The notes below the pieces were generated by a model. That model was not told where the DNA came from and ran no database searches. It was given only the letters and a program-made list of their open reading frames with translations. Positions 22,687 to 33,027 of a stretch of 64,000 nucleotides of DNA are shown here, in pieces (the stretch's first letter is position 1; every line of letters begins with the position of its first letter). The stretch covers positions 6,828,013 to 6,892,012 of the forward strand of contig CM029383.1 in assembly GCA_017165825.1 (NCBI GenBank), written 5' to 3'. Origin of the DNA: Hepsetus odoe. Its lineage: Eukaryota; Chordata; Actinopteri; Characiformes; Hepsetidae. Position numbers and translations under genes: made by a program.

Positions 22687-25600
22687 CATCTATAATATTT
22701 TAGTTTGCCAGATTAACTTGCTTTTTTCTGTATACACCAAGGATGACAGGTCAGATCATTAGACTGGAGGGCTAACACATCAATATGTAATAGTTAACAA
22801 CCCTTATTGATTGCTCACACACCCATATTTAAAGAGTTTCATTCACTGCAAGAAAATAATAAAGGCTGCTGTTGCCCTCGAATGTATAAATGTTGATTGT
22901 ATTTTAACATATTAGTCTATGGTTATCTGCTGTCTTGAGACACCCTTCATTTCTTTATTTCCAAAGAATCAGATTTTCTTGTATTTTAATGTCTTGTTGA
23001 GGAGCAGTTCTCCAGATCTTCCTGAAGGACAGTGTTGTTGTCTCTCATTTTCAGTCCAGTCTCTGTACCTGAGCAGTTCTCCAGATCTTCCTGAAGGACA
23101 GTGTTTCTGTCTCTCATTTTCAGTCCAGTCTCTGTACCTGAGCAGTTTGATAGATTTGTGTTGGTTAATCCACACAGTGATCTACGTCTGAACCTTCAAG
23201 CAGAACAAAGCGTCTAACTTAACTCATGAAGCAGTGAGGAAACCGGTGCAGATGATACCAGATGAGTGGCTGGAACCCCTTCATCTTGCCACTTTCTATC
23301 ACAAAGTGATTTTCAAGGAAAATATAAAGAAATTAGGGTGACTCAAGGGTTTTGTCTTGACAAATAGTGAAAAATAATCACTTATCAGGCCCACTCTTTC
23401 TAGTACTTGCCTTAGATTGCAAGGAGGAAGAACTGGAAATCATAGGTTTTAAAAATATCATTCAAAATATATAATATATGGATATCTATGGGCTGTTTTA
23501 CTACATAATGAAGCAACACAGCAAAGTCATGAAATGTACATATATTTAATTGAAAATGACTGTAACTCTGACATAAATATCACATAATTTTTTTTCACAT
23601 ATCAATGAAAAGATCAGTGTGGTTTAAATTTAACAGCTAACATGTGCTTAATGCTCTAGATCATGAGGATGGTGCACCGTTTGATGGTAAAGGGGGCATC
23701 CTGGCCCATGCATTCTTCCCAGGACCCAGTATTGGTGGCGATGTGCATTTTGATGCTGACGAGGACTGGACCAGCACTGGTACAGGTGATATTCACTGGA
23801 CTTAAATGCCTCTATGAGTGTTATGCTAGTGTGTTACTATAGTATCCCATGTGGTTGCTAGGTGATCCTACCAATATGGTTATCATTACGTCAAATTTAT
23901 GTTAAATAATGCTCTGAAACACTCAACACTTGCTTTTTTTGAAGGCCAAGACCTTTTTGCGGTTGCGGTTCATGAGTTTGGACATGCCCTTGGCCTTCAT
24001 CATTCACCTGATCCTGGAGCTGTCATGTTCCCCGCCTATAACTTTGTACCAAATGCTGAAATTCTATTGTCCTTCCAGGATATCAAAGACGTCCAAGACA
24101 CTGTATGGTTTGTAAGAAATACGAGTCAACACAAATGTATCTGTATTGAATTAAGTGAAATCAGTTACTTCATATTAGACTTCTTCAAATACATCAGATG
24201 TCTTTGTTGTTTTTAGGTGAGAGCTCAGTAAAACTGGACAAACCTCCTCCAAAAACACCAGATAAATGTGATCCCGATCTTTCGTTTGATGCGGTAACAG
24301 GACTGCAGCAAGAGGTTGTCTTTTTTAAAGACAGGTAGGCCAGTATTCTGTAGCGACATTGACTGTCCATCACTGCTGTCTGAAAGCACATCCATCACAG
24401 GTTTATGTGGCGAACGCATCCCGACTTTGAAGAAATTTGCATCACACTGATAACAAGCTTGTGGTGGAACATACCCATGTACATGGACCCTGCTTATGAG
24501 AATGTGGCTGGTCATACTATGGTCTTTTTCAAGGGTAAGACATCAAGATTACTGAACCAACTCTTACTGGTTTCTTCAGGACCTTTCTATCAATTTCTAT
24601 CGGCGCAGCGGTGGCCTAGTGGTTAGGGTGATGGCCACAGGATTGGAAGATTGTGGGTTCAAACCCTTTACCAGTAGGTTGCCCTGAAGTACCCTTGAGC
24701 AAGGTACCGTCCCTGTCACTGCTCCCTGGGTGCTTTCAATAGCTGCCCACTGCTGCACAGTGTTTGCATGGGTTAAATGCAGAGGTCCAATTTTGTTGTT
24801 GTGTGCTGTGCTGTGACCTCGCAATGACAAGGGTTGTCACTTTCACTTTGTTTATGGCTTCAAATTCAGGCTCTCAGTACTGGAAAGTGAAGGCTTTGGA
24901 AGTAAAGGATGGCTTTCCAAGGAACATCTCTGACTTTGGCTTCCCAGCCAGGATTAAGTCCATTGATGCTGCCCTTCATTTTCGGGAAACATACCGCACC
25001 GAGTTCTTCACTGGGGGAGAGTGCTGGAGGTGTGTCGATTTTAAAGGAACTCAATTATTTAAAAAACCCTCAGCATGACATGTCAGGCCTGGGGCCTGTG
25101 TACCAGGTCTGTTGAATAGCACAGATGATTCTGTTGATTTGTCATTTCTTTTGTCTTCAGGTATGATGAGGGACAGAGGCGAATGATGGATGGGTATCCC
25201 AAAATGATAACGGAGGATTGGCCAGGAGTCCCTTTACCCATAGATGCTTCAGTATCTTATGAGGGTAAATAGCTGATGAATGAGAGACGATTTAGCCTAC
25301 TGTAGTCATGTATGTGGCCCAGAAATGTGGGCGCGCCTGAGATTTAGGAAAACTAACAAACAGTTGACTGGTTTTATATTAGGAAATCCTTAAAACAAAT
25401 CAAACTGACCAGTTTATCTCACATCAGCAAAGACTCATGGCATCTTATCCAGCCATTTCTGAATGTGTCTAAACCCTCTAGAACCTTTTAAAGTAAGCGG
25501 TTCTGTCTCAGTTGCTTTCATTTCCAAGCTTGCCCCATACAGCTCAATGAGAGAAAGACCTGAAGAAGGACTGTGGAGGATGAGACATAATTCTTTTTTT

Positions 25601-26081
25601 GCTTTTCGTTGAACTGGTTATAGTCATTCTGGGTCATTCTCCCTGTTGAAAACTGAAACGTTACACTAAATGATGCATCACTACCAGCTATAGAATATCC
25701 ATATGATCAATATGATAACCAATCACATTTACTGATTATTTCTTTTAAACATTTTCTTGGAAAAAAACTTGGAAAGCCGTGTTTTGTTCATTTTTTGAAA
25801 AATCCAAGGATGGTCCAAACTTCTGTATAAAAAAAATGTATTATTATTTTTTTTTTCACTAATTGTCAAGAGTTTAGTTACACCATGATTCCTGGTTCTG
25901 TAACCTTTTAACCTTTTGGTGTCTAGGAATTGTTTATTTCTTTGTGTGGAATCTGCAGCTGGAATTCAACCCAAACCTCAGGCTCATCGTGAAGACAACA
26001 GCGGCCAACGCATGGTTCACATGTGCAAGAGGCAAGAACACGGTCAGCACCGCCATCGAGGAAGCTCATACGGTCACATGA
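18000..26081 (+). CDS. secreted matrix metalloproteinase, stromelysin/MMP20/MMP30-like, 10 exons, one in-frame stop
   Basis: A zinc endopeptidase of the extracellular matrix. Exons: 18000-18104 (signal peptide MRRLWLSVFVQAG), 19990-20213 (propeptide with cysteine switch KKPRCGLSE), 22122-22270, 23660-23785 (HEDGAPFDG, calcium/structural zinc loop), 23945-24107 or 24111 (VHEFGHALGLHH zinc site, Met-turn VMFP), 24217 (or 24222)-24334 (hinge, hemopexin Cys in KTPDKCDPDL), 24401-24534, 24870-25029, 25161-25264, 25927-26081 (last Cys in NAWFTC plus 18 more residues). Exon lengths 149, 126, 134, 160 and 104 are the standard MMP set. Oddities: TAA at 20059-20061 is in frame in exon 2. The exon 5/6 junction keeps frame only with donor GTAAGA at 24112 and acceptor before 24222; the usual LYG junction would be shifted. 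PolyA signal 26478-26483. It is either a very young pseudogene or has a base error. Zebrafish mmp30 is a candidate orthologue, unverified. Confidence 0.85.
18506..18762 (-). mobile_element. tRNA-derived SINE, near full length, in intron 1 of the MMP gene
   Basis: On the minus strand it runs from the A box (complement of CACTAGGCCACCGCTGCCGC at 18744-18763), with the B box complement GGGAATTGAACCCACAATC, to the tail complement GTGAAAGTGACAACCC. Confidence 0.9.
19600..19905. repeat. degenerate tandem repeat, about 80-bp unit, four copies
   Basis: The phrase GGGCTRTTTCTGAACATTTR (variants) recurs near 19635, 19695, 19790 and 19848. Each copy is followed by GGGCCC/GGGTCCC and a CT-rich stretch. 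It lies in intron 1 of the MMP gene. Confidence 0.6.
20285..21312 (+). mobile_element. LINE 3' portion, with nested SINE, in MMP intron 2
   Basis: The catalytic RT motif is visible as MMMFADDIVICSESREQLEE at about 20346-20405, followed by SERRGMKVSRTK-like thumb sequence and LEVSELKMLRCSLGVTRMDR with EARLRWFGHVQRRDED. The C-terminal basic segment (about 20940-21010) and the tail AGCAGCCGAAAGAAGAAG (about 21299-21316) complete the 3' end. Frameshifts near 20565 and 20932 break it. The 5' part of the RT and the endonuclease are absent. A SINE (21069-21262) interrupts the last codons. Confidence 0.85.
21069..21262 (+). mobile_element. second SINE family nested in the LINE
   Basis: This 190-bp insertion has a tRNA-like head (GGTGGTCTAGTGGTAGGGTA, B box GGTTCAAATCCCACC). 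Its tail, GCTCTGGATAAGAGCGTCTG then CTAAATGTCATAAATGTAAA, is unlike the main SINE family. The LINE resumes exactly after it (GAGACGGTTGATCCGCTGTG), so the insertion is younger than the LINE copy. Confidence 0.8.
22620..22688. repeat. (TATC)n microsatellite
   Basis: About sixteen perfect TATC units lie in intron 3 of the MMP gene. The frame across it gives SIYLSIYL repeats and is not coding. Confidence 0.95.
22995..23265 (+). repeat. second copy of the 69-bp-unit dispersed repeat
   Basis: Two tandem 69-base units (about 23003-23145) and the same tail as at 5577-5930 (GTTGGTTAATCCACACAGTG, CATGAAGCAGTGAGGAAACC) are seen in intron 3 of the MMP gene. A shared two-unit structure in two distant loci suggests the pair was present in the mobile parent. 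Confidence 0.8.
24603..24853 (+). mobile_element. full-length tRNA-derived SINE filling MMP intron 7
   Basis: It runs from GCGCAGCGGTGGCCTAGTGG to TGACAAGGGTTGTCACTTTC. Intron 7 is only 335 bases (24535-24869), so about three quarters of it is this SINE. Confidence 0.9.
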
Positions 26082-27277
26082 TGCCGCAGATAGTGCCGAA
26101 CTACCAATCCTGGACATTTTTTTCTAATTTAGTCACTGGATGCTTCTTAAGCCTCCAACCATGTGGTGTCTGAAACAGCAGGCAGAGAGAAGACTGTCTG
26201 ATATCTATACTTTCAGCATGGCGTTGGAGGATGAACATGGAAGGATGTTTAAGATATTTTTCCTAATATTTCTTCTCAAAGTTTCAATATCAGCCCAGTT
26301 GAGTGACTTAAGCCGCCCAGTGACACCAACGTAACCCACATCCTAAACGCAGAAGATGGAGGAAGCTGATTAGAGGCAGCAGGATTTTCCATGTCAAGGA
26401 AAGCCCATTTTATAGACAAATACATTTCATTTGAACAAATAATCTTCTATTTTGGTGGATATGTGTTATTAAACCTAAATAAAGCATCTATTTACTTGGT
26501 ATTTTCTATCTGAGTCTTAATTGGACTGAAAATTAGATTGAAATGACATTAAAGGGGATTTTTGTGACTAATTCAGTTGTTAAGAATGTTGTCAATTTAG
26601 TGATTCAGTGCAAAAAGCTCTTTTCCAGAAAGACCAAATGGTTCATGGTGATGAATGCCAGCTACACTTAATTTATCAAAAGCTCTTCAGAAAGTTTTCA
26701 GTTGAAGACATTTTATATACGATTTGATCTTATATACATCTTTGATACATGAAGGATTTGAGAAGGTTTGGACCTAAAATACATTAATCTTCTCAAAGAG
26801 GGAGGGATAGAGGATAATAAAGAAATCTTTTATTTTTCCAGCTATTATCATCAATATTACATATGAAACTCAGACATATAGGTTCGAAGGTGGGTTTGCA
26901 TAATAAATATAATGGCTGGATTTTTTGTTCCTGTGTTATCTGAGCAGGGATTAATGTGCAAAGTACTTTTGTGAGGTTTCTTTTTGCAATTTTATAAGTG
27001 TGTTAAAACCTCATGTATGGTGGATCTCCATTAAATGGCATGAAATAAAAAATAAATGAATGATTTGCTCAAGCCCAGCCTATTTAGGGTTGGTAGCTTT
27101 GGCTTGGTAGCTTGGTAGCTTTGGCTTAACATATCTAACTCAAATTAACACAGCATGCTCACAAAATGACATCTACGTTCAGAATTCAGAAAAAATAACA
27201 ATCAGGAAAACGTTTTTTAATAAATGATATTGGTGGCAAAGTTTAACTGTCGCCTCAGCACCGGGAAATTTACACTA
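26082..27277. other. MMP 3' UTR and intergenic spacer
   Basis: AATAAA at 26478-26483 is the likely polyadenylation signal of the upstream MMP gene. The rest of this segment is unique-looking and is repeated in copies B (about 37580-38270) and C (about 45320-46350) with small indels. No gene is seen. Confidence 0.6.
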
Positions 27278-27282
27278 AGCGG

Positions 27283-27738
27283 TGTCACATGTGAGGTGTT
27301 TTGGGCACGCTAGAGGGCGCTCTCTGTCACGAATGAGGTGTTTTGGGCACGCTAGAGGGCGCTCTCTAACACATATGAAGGGTTTGTCACGTATAAGGTG
27401 TTTCTGTCACATGAGGTGTTTTAGGCACGCTAGAGGGCGCTCTGATCTGACTGAGCACACCTGAGCCCAAGAAGGCACAGGTGTGTCTCATTGGGGCTGA
27501 CTATTTAAGCCCTGATGAGTCAGAACAGCGTGGCTCATTAGTTAGGTCAAGCCTACGTGTAAGGGTGGTTCTGTCTTTGTAACTTGGTATCTTGAGTATA
27601 GACTGCAGTTCCCTGGCACTTGGGTTTGAATTAGAACTGCAGTCATTTGTTCTTGTTTTTTTTGTAACTAGAGATAATAAAACTATGTTTCGAACTCCTG
27701 GCTCTGCAATGGCGTCCTTCGGCACCCGCCACCGTTGA
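27283..27738 (+). repeat. 5' LTR
   Basis: It contains three copies of a GAGGTGTTTTGGGCACGCTAG-like repeat in its U3 part. TATTTAAG (27502-27509) is a TATA-like box and AATAAA (27676-27681) a polyA signal. It is highly similar to the 3' LTR from about 27328 onward. Confidence 0.85.
27307..27441 (+). promoter_or_regulatory. three CTCF-like motifs in the 5' LTR
   Basis: ACGCTAGAGGGCGCT occurs at 27307-27321, 27349-27363 and 27427-27441. Against the familiar core CCASYAGRKGGCRS it mismatches at two of fourteen positions. All three are in the same orientation. Two more are in the 3' LTR (29446-29460, and a one-base variant at 29521-29535). Binding is an inference from motif resemblance. Confidence 0.4.
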
Positions 27739-29381
27739 GGAAATGAGCCGGCAAAACCGGGCGTCAGGAGCCATGAGGTGGCTGGAGGAGCTAGAGAGCG
27801 GCACTGGGAGCCAGATTGAGACCTCCGAGCAGGGCTGCCCCTGTGGCAACCGGGGGTTCGCGGCGGGCGGTGGCTCTGAAGTCACCGCCACTGAGCTCTC
27901 GCGGCACCTGGACCTGCTGGATTGCTCAATCCAGCTCGCTCCCTCGCTTGAGTTCGGCAAACGGCTGAAGGAGTGCGGTCGAGCGGAGAGGCGGTGCGGG
28001 CGTTTAAGGTGATGTCATTGGGGCGTTCCCTCGAGGAGAGGAAGCGTTCAGCGCCCCTTTCTTTACCGGCTCTGCTCTCTGCCCGCAATGCGGTCGGTCA
28101 GAAACCGCCTCTGCGTCCTCCACAGCGCCCGTCCGGAACGGCGCGTGCAGCCAACACAGGTCGCCGAGAGAACAGCGCCATACAGCAAACGCACAGTGGT
28201 CCGTCCGGCGGAGAACAGCGCCGTGCAGCAAGCTTTAGCGGTCTGTCATGGAGACAGCGCCGTGCAGCAAACACAGCGGTCCGCCCTGCGGAGGGCCCGC
28301 CCTATATTGAAGCAACGGTGAAAAAATGAGCGGATGAGCGCGAAACAAAGAAAAAAGGGCAAGAGGCCGCACCTGGCACAATACACAACCCCAGCTCCTC
28401 AAACCCATCTGCTGAGCAGAGGGCAACAGAGGAACCGTTTCAGGTAAGAGAATTAACTCCGAGAATCCAGGAATTAGAACATGGACTACAGGAATCTCAG
28501 AAGGTCTAGCTGTCTGTTCTGGGTGCAGAAGACAAGAACAAAAACTGCTGGTTGAGCAGCTCAGGAAATGGGGCTGAGCTCCTCACCAGGATCAAGAAAT
28601 CGGTACAGTCTGGATCTGGCCACCTTGAAAACAAGTGTAAAAGTGGAGGAAGACCAACACCTCTCTTCCAGCAGCGACACACCAGCTGCAGGTGAGCCAC
28701 CAGTTTTCAAATGCGTTCCCTTCAGGAGGAACTAGCTACAGTAAATGGGGAACTTCAGAAAAGCAGGCTGGGGTACCTAGAGCGTGAGAAAGTCTGAAAA
28801 ACTTGAACAGCACCCAGGAGGACTTCAGGGCTGAGTCAGAAAGGCTCAGACAGGCCAACTTGAAGCACAGTGCGCTTCTCACGACATTCACCCTACGGGC
28901 AGTCAGATCAAACAACAGAGGAATTTGCGAGGCTCAGCCAACTGGCTGAGGCAAGACCTCTGTTCTGCTGGAAGTATTCAGCTCAGCCACCCATGAAAGA
29001 CTGAAATCTGAGAAGAGGAAACCACCACTCGTTCTCAGCAGAGAAACCACAGGACTCTTGTCTCTTTATGAATGACATGGCAACCCTGGAAAGGAAGGGG
29101 TTTTAGCTCAAGACAATGGTGGAGACTTCGGTAGAAGTAAGGACTCATGCAGGGCTGAAGCAGGTGCAAACAGCTATGCCACTCTGCAGGCAGAACTGGA
29201 AAAGGCCAGGAAGGAAACAAGAAAACTCACTGATTTGCAGGACCCACCCAGAGAGTACGGTCAAGGAGGGCAGGTAATGCACAGTTTTATATGTTTGGTT
29301 TTGGACAAGAAACTAAGAATGCCCTGTGGTTATGAGAACCTTGACTCCATGGGACTCACCCCGCAGGTACATGGAGCAGGG
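27739..29381 (+). other. LTR-element interior: broken gag-like / coiled-coil coding remnant
   Basis: A frame from 27743 to 28012 starts MSRQNRASGAMRWLEELESG. Downstream, pieces in shifting frames are rich in Gln, Glu, Leu and Lys in coiled-coil style: RELTPRIQELEHGLQESQK near 28445-28505, EELATVNGELQKS near 28725-28765, and QAELEKARKETRKLTDLQ near 29189-29240. I do not recognise the protein. It could be a decayed gag or a captured host coiled-coil gene. GC content is clearly above that of the flanks in 27700-28310. Confidence 0.45.
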
Positions 29382-29825
29382 TGTCACAGGGCCAAGAGGG
29401 ACTCTTCTATGAACCACTCTCTGCCACGAATTAGGTGTTTTGGGCACGCTAGAGGGCGCTCTACACATATGAGGGGTTTGTCACTTATAAGGTGTTTCTG
29501 TCACATGAGGTGTTTTAGGCATGCTAGAGGGCGCTCTGTTCTGACTGAGCACCTGAAGGCACAGGTGTGTCTCGTGGAGCTGACTATTTAAGCCCGATGA
29601 GAGTCAGGGTGGTCTGCGGCTCATTAGTTAGGCGAAGCCTACGTGTAAGGGTGGTTCTGTCTTTGTAACTTGGTATCTTGAGTATAGACTGCAGTTCCCT
29701 GGCACTTGGGTTTGAATTAGAACTGCAGTCATTGATTCTTGTCTTTTGTAACTGGGAATAATAAAACTATGTTTCGAACTCCTGGCTCTGCAATAGCGTC
29801 CTTCCGGCACCCCGACACCGTTACA
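29382..29825 (+). repeat. 3' LTR
   Basis: It has two copies of the internal repeat instead of three, TATTTAAG at 29585-29592 and AATAAA at 29760-29765. Its first about 45 bases differ strongly from the 5' LTR. It ends 137 bases before the start codon of collagenase-type copy A and points the same way. Confidence 0.85.
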
Positions 29826-29866
29826 AGCAGTCATCTGGATTTCCTTCCTCGTCTTTCATCACCTAG

Positions 29867-29915
29867 TGACATGACAGAGGTGTTGCTCAACTTGTCGGGC
29901 TTGAAGGTATAAAAC
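29867..29915 (+). promoter_or_regulatory. copy A core promoter: TATA box, no AP-1 site
   Basis: TATAAAAC at 29908-29915 lies 48 bases before the start codon at 29963. At the place where copies C and D carry TGACTCA, copy A reads TGACATGACAGAGG (from 29867). Confidence 0.6.
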
Positions 29916-29962
29916 AAGCAGTAAAACCCAAACAAGCATCAGCTTCTTGGACGAGAAGCAAC

Positions 29963-32677
29963 ATGAGGGTTTCTACAAGCTGCGTTCTTATTGGCCTGGT
30001 GATCCAGAACTCCTCAGGTCAGTACCCACACTATTGGCAAGCAGGAAGAAGACTGCAAGCGGTAAGAACTGCAATCCCTGCATCTTAAAGACTCACTGGG
30101 TTTGATTCGGTCGCATGTCTAACTTCACATCATGTCAACTTCACCAGAATTACCTGAAGGCATTCAATACACGACATGAAAGAGGAAACTACGCAATCTT
30201 TTGGCCGCAAGGTCAGTGAGATGAGTGAGAAGCTGGCAGAGATGCAGGAGTTCTTCGGGTTGAATGTGACAGGAACTCTGGACACTGAGAGCTGGAGAGG
30301 TGATGAGAAGCTCGCTGTGGGGTTCAGATATGGCTGCCTGATACAGCTCCTTCACAATACAAATGGAAAACAAACCAGTTGACCTACAGGTATTTAAGCA
30401 GGATCTAGTCTTTGGGCTTTGGTTCTCCTCATCTTTTAGACTCACATCTGTCCATTGCATGTTAATAGAATCGTCTATGGTCAATAAATTCAACTTCATA
30501 ATGTTTTTTTTCCCAAAGGATTGAGAAACTACACTCTGTTTATGTCTCAGGCTGAGGTGAACAACTTTCGATTGAGAGAGCTTTGAAAGTCTGGAGCTGA
30601 CGTCACTCCCTCAGTTTCACTCGTGTTGTTTAGCATTGGCCGACATCTTGATCTACTTCACTGTTGGAGGTCAGTGTCTCCTTACTGAGTCTGCTATCAG
30701 TGTGGAAACCCCTGTACTGGCAGGAGCAGTTGTCCAACATCTGTAGATCTAGAAGTAATATTTTTAATTTACATGTAATAATTTATCAAGCCAACAGATT
30801 TACACAGAAATCCTTAATCCAGTTTCTGCATATGGAACCTAGTTTCTTAATCTCATTTAAAATGCTATATCTACATATTTCGTAGCTTTAGGAAGTCTTC
30901 TTGCTCACTTGCTTTGCTTAAAGTTGCACTTCTTAAATGTTGCACACCTCATTCATATTTTATGTCTTTTATGTATTGTTGAATTTCCATAATAACTCTT
31001 CAAATAATCATTCTAACTATCTAAAGAGTGCCTCTCTGCTTATTTGGTCCCAAAAATGACTTGAAACAAGGTTTTTAAGTGAGACTGGTGATTGTTGTCA
31101 AAGAAAATCTCACATTCACAGTTCTAGGAACTAAAGATCTGGAGACTTTGAGATTTTGTTTGCCTGCTTAGCGATGAATCTTCTAGGACCTGTTTCTCAT
31201 AAATATGCCAACCATAAATGTATCTTTTTCTCTTTCCAGATCACAGTGATGGTTCCCCATTTGATGGTCCAAATGGTTTCTTGGCTCACGCTTTTTTCCC
31301 CAGTCCTGGCATTGGTGGAGACACTCATTTTGATGATGCTGAGACCTTTACCTTCACGTCTCCTAATGGTGAGAATTGCTCAAACATTCCTAACACAACA
31401 CACAGTACAGCACCTCGTAAACTGTATTCTAACGTCTGTTGGTGCCCTACAGGATACAACCTGTTCTGTGAGTGGCGGCCCATGAGTTCGGTTATGCCTT
31501 GGGCGCGAACACTCAAGATCCTGGTGCTTTGATGTATCCGATGTACAGCTTCAGAGACGTCCAAGACCTTGTCCTCTGCCCAAGATGATGTCGGAAATTC
31601 GGTCTATCTATGGTGAGCTTCGAACAACAATCGCTGACCGTTTGGAACTTGAAGCTTTGATCAATGTAACCTGCAGATGCATTTCTTGTCCAGTAATGAA
31701 TTAACGAGAGAAAATTGAACTCAACAGGCGGAAACGGTGGTGATCGTTGGCCTGTAAACCACACACCTCCAGCCACCCCCGACAGCTGTGACCCTAAACT
31801 GGTCCTGGATGCCGTTGCAATGCTGCGGAGAAGATGCTCTTCTTCAAGAACAAGTACACTGCTTCATTACCTTTCCCACTTCTCACTTACTCTCAGAAAT
31901 GCCTGAAGATCTGTGCTGAGGTCTTTTATCAACCTCTTCTACGGCGCACTCAGCCCTTTAGTTACAGCACTGAGCAGCATCTGATCCGGCTTCTGGCCTG
32001 AGCTCCGGATAACAGCGATACGCTACGAGCCCGTTTGATGACCTGGTGTATATCTTTAAAGGTAGGCGTTAATCAGAAAAATTGCTTCCATGATGATGGA
32101 CACCTCCATAGTAAAAGTCTAAATAATCTGGAACTTCACTCTCAGGTCGAAAGGTCTGGGCTTTCCATGGCTATGATCTTGCGAAGGGCTATCCCAAGAG
32201 CCTTAGCAGCTTTGGCCTGCCTGCTAAGGTGAAGAAGATCAGTGCTGCCCTCCATGACCAAGAAACTGGAAAGACGCTGTTCTTCGACAATGACAAATAC
32301 TACAGGTAGGCAACACCTGAACGCTTGATGACATGAATAGAAGATCCTTCTTAAAGGCCATCACTGACTAATGAAATCGTTTTACAGCTACGATGAGGTT
32401 TTGAAGAAGATGGACAAGGGTCATCTAAAATGGTGCATAAGAGCTTTCAAGGAATGACTGGGAAAGTTACTGCAGCGTTCCAGTACAAAGGTCAGTAAAG
32501 AATCTTGAATAATCTGACAAATTAATGAATCCAGTTGTTTTAGAACTCGTAAACTAACGTAACTTTATTGTCTTTCTTTCAGGCTTTAGCTACCTCTTCA
32601 GTGGACCACACTTGTTTGAGTTCGACTATGGAAGATTGCTCCGCACGCTTGACAACAACTATTTCTTGCCGTGCTAA
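29963..32677 (+). pseudogene. collagenase-type (MMP13-like) matrix metalloproteinase, copy A, disrupted
   Basis: Ten exons are recognisable: 29963-30061, 30148-30389, 30529-30669, 31240-31368, 31453-31612, 31728-31853, an exon 7 near 31936-32061, 32146-32305, 32388-32490 and 32583-32677. Intact parts are the signal peptide, exon 4 (DGSPFDGPNGFLAHAFFP), exon 8 (KVWAFHGYDLAKGYPKS) and exon 10 (ending NNYFLPC). Lesions: in exon 2 the cysteine-switch codons are out of frame; exon 3 is 141 instead of 149 bases; exon 5 has an indel before the active site, and the second zinc-ligand histidine of HEFGH is a tyrosine codon (TTCGGTTAT). The family's DPGALMYP and the Y at the start of exon 5 resemble collagenases more than stromelysins. 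PolyA signal 32877-32882. Confidence 0.8.
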
Positions 32678-33027
32678 ACAATGAGGTCTACATGCCACGC
32701 AGGCAGTGGCATGGTTGAATTTATCAGAAGAAGTAATCAGGTATTCCTAATATCTTATTTTTATTTTAGTTTATTCCCATGATAAGACAATTTTACTGTT
32801 TAAAATGTTTCATGAATTTTATGCTTTCTGTATTTTTTGTCCTCTTCATTTGTTTTCATTGAGGTTTTCTCTTTTAAATAAAAATTATGATTTTACTCTA
32901 TTGTGCAATTTTCTTGCTTTTATTATTGGCGTTGTTTATTTTGGGTTGTTGCTGTGGCCAAGAAATGAACATCTAAAGCCTGATTAAACTAGACGGAAAA
33001 AACATATGCTTTTAATATTGTTAATGT

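Larger units (their letters stand above)
27278..29830 (+). mobile_element. non-autonomous LTR retrotransposon, 2543 bp, with 5-bp target duplication
   Basis: The element spans 27283-29825. It begins TGTCAC and ends GTTACA (TG...CA ends), with two direct long terminal repeats of about 445-456 bp. It is flanked by AGCGG (27278-27282) and AGCAG (29826-29830), one mismatch. The uninterrupted site is visible in the paralogous promoters at 38261-38280, 46351-46370 and 58661-58680 (CACTAAGCRGTCATCTGGG). No reverse transcriptase, protease or integrase is recognisable in the 1.64-kb interior, so it would depend on a helper. The primer-binding site was not identified; GGAGCAGGG before the 3' LTR is a short polypurine candidate. 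Confidence 0.88.

Noticed and set aside
22568..22762. Open frame across SIYLSIYL repeats
   Set aside because: (TATC)n microsatellite inside an MMP intron.
24603..24853. tRNA-like A and B boxes, suggesting a tRNA gene here and at some twenty other places
   Set aside because: The sequence between the boxes does not fold as a mature tRNA with a normal anticodon arm, and each is followed by the same SINE body and tail.
27985..28330. GC-rich frames around 28 kb as a separate host gene or CpG-island promoter
   Set aside because: They lie inside the LTR element interior, with an empty site in the paralogous copies, so they belong to the insertion.
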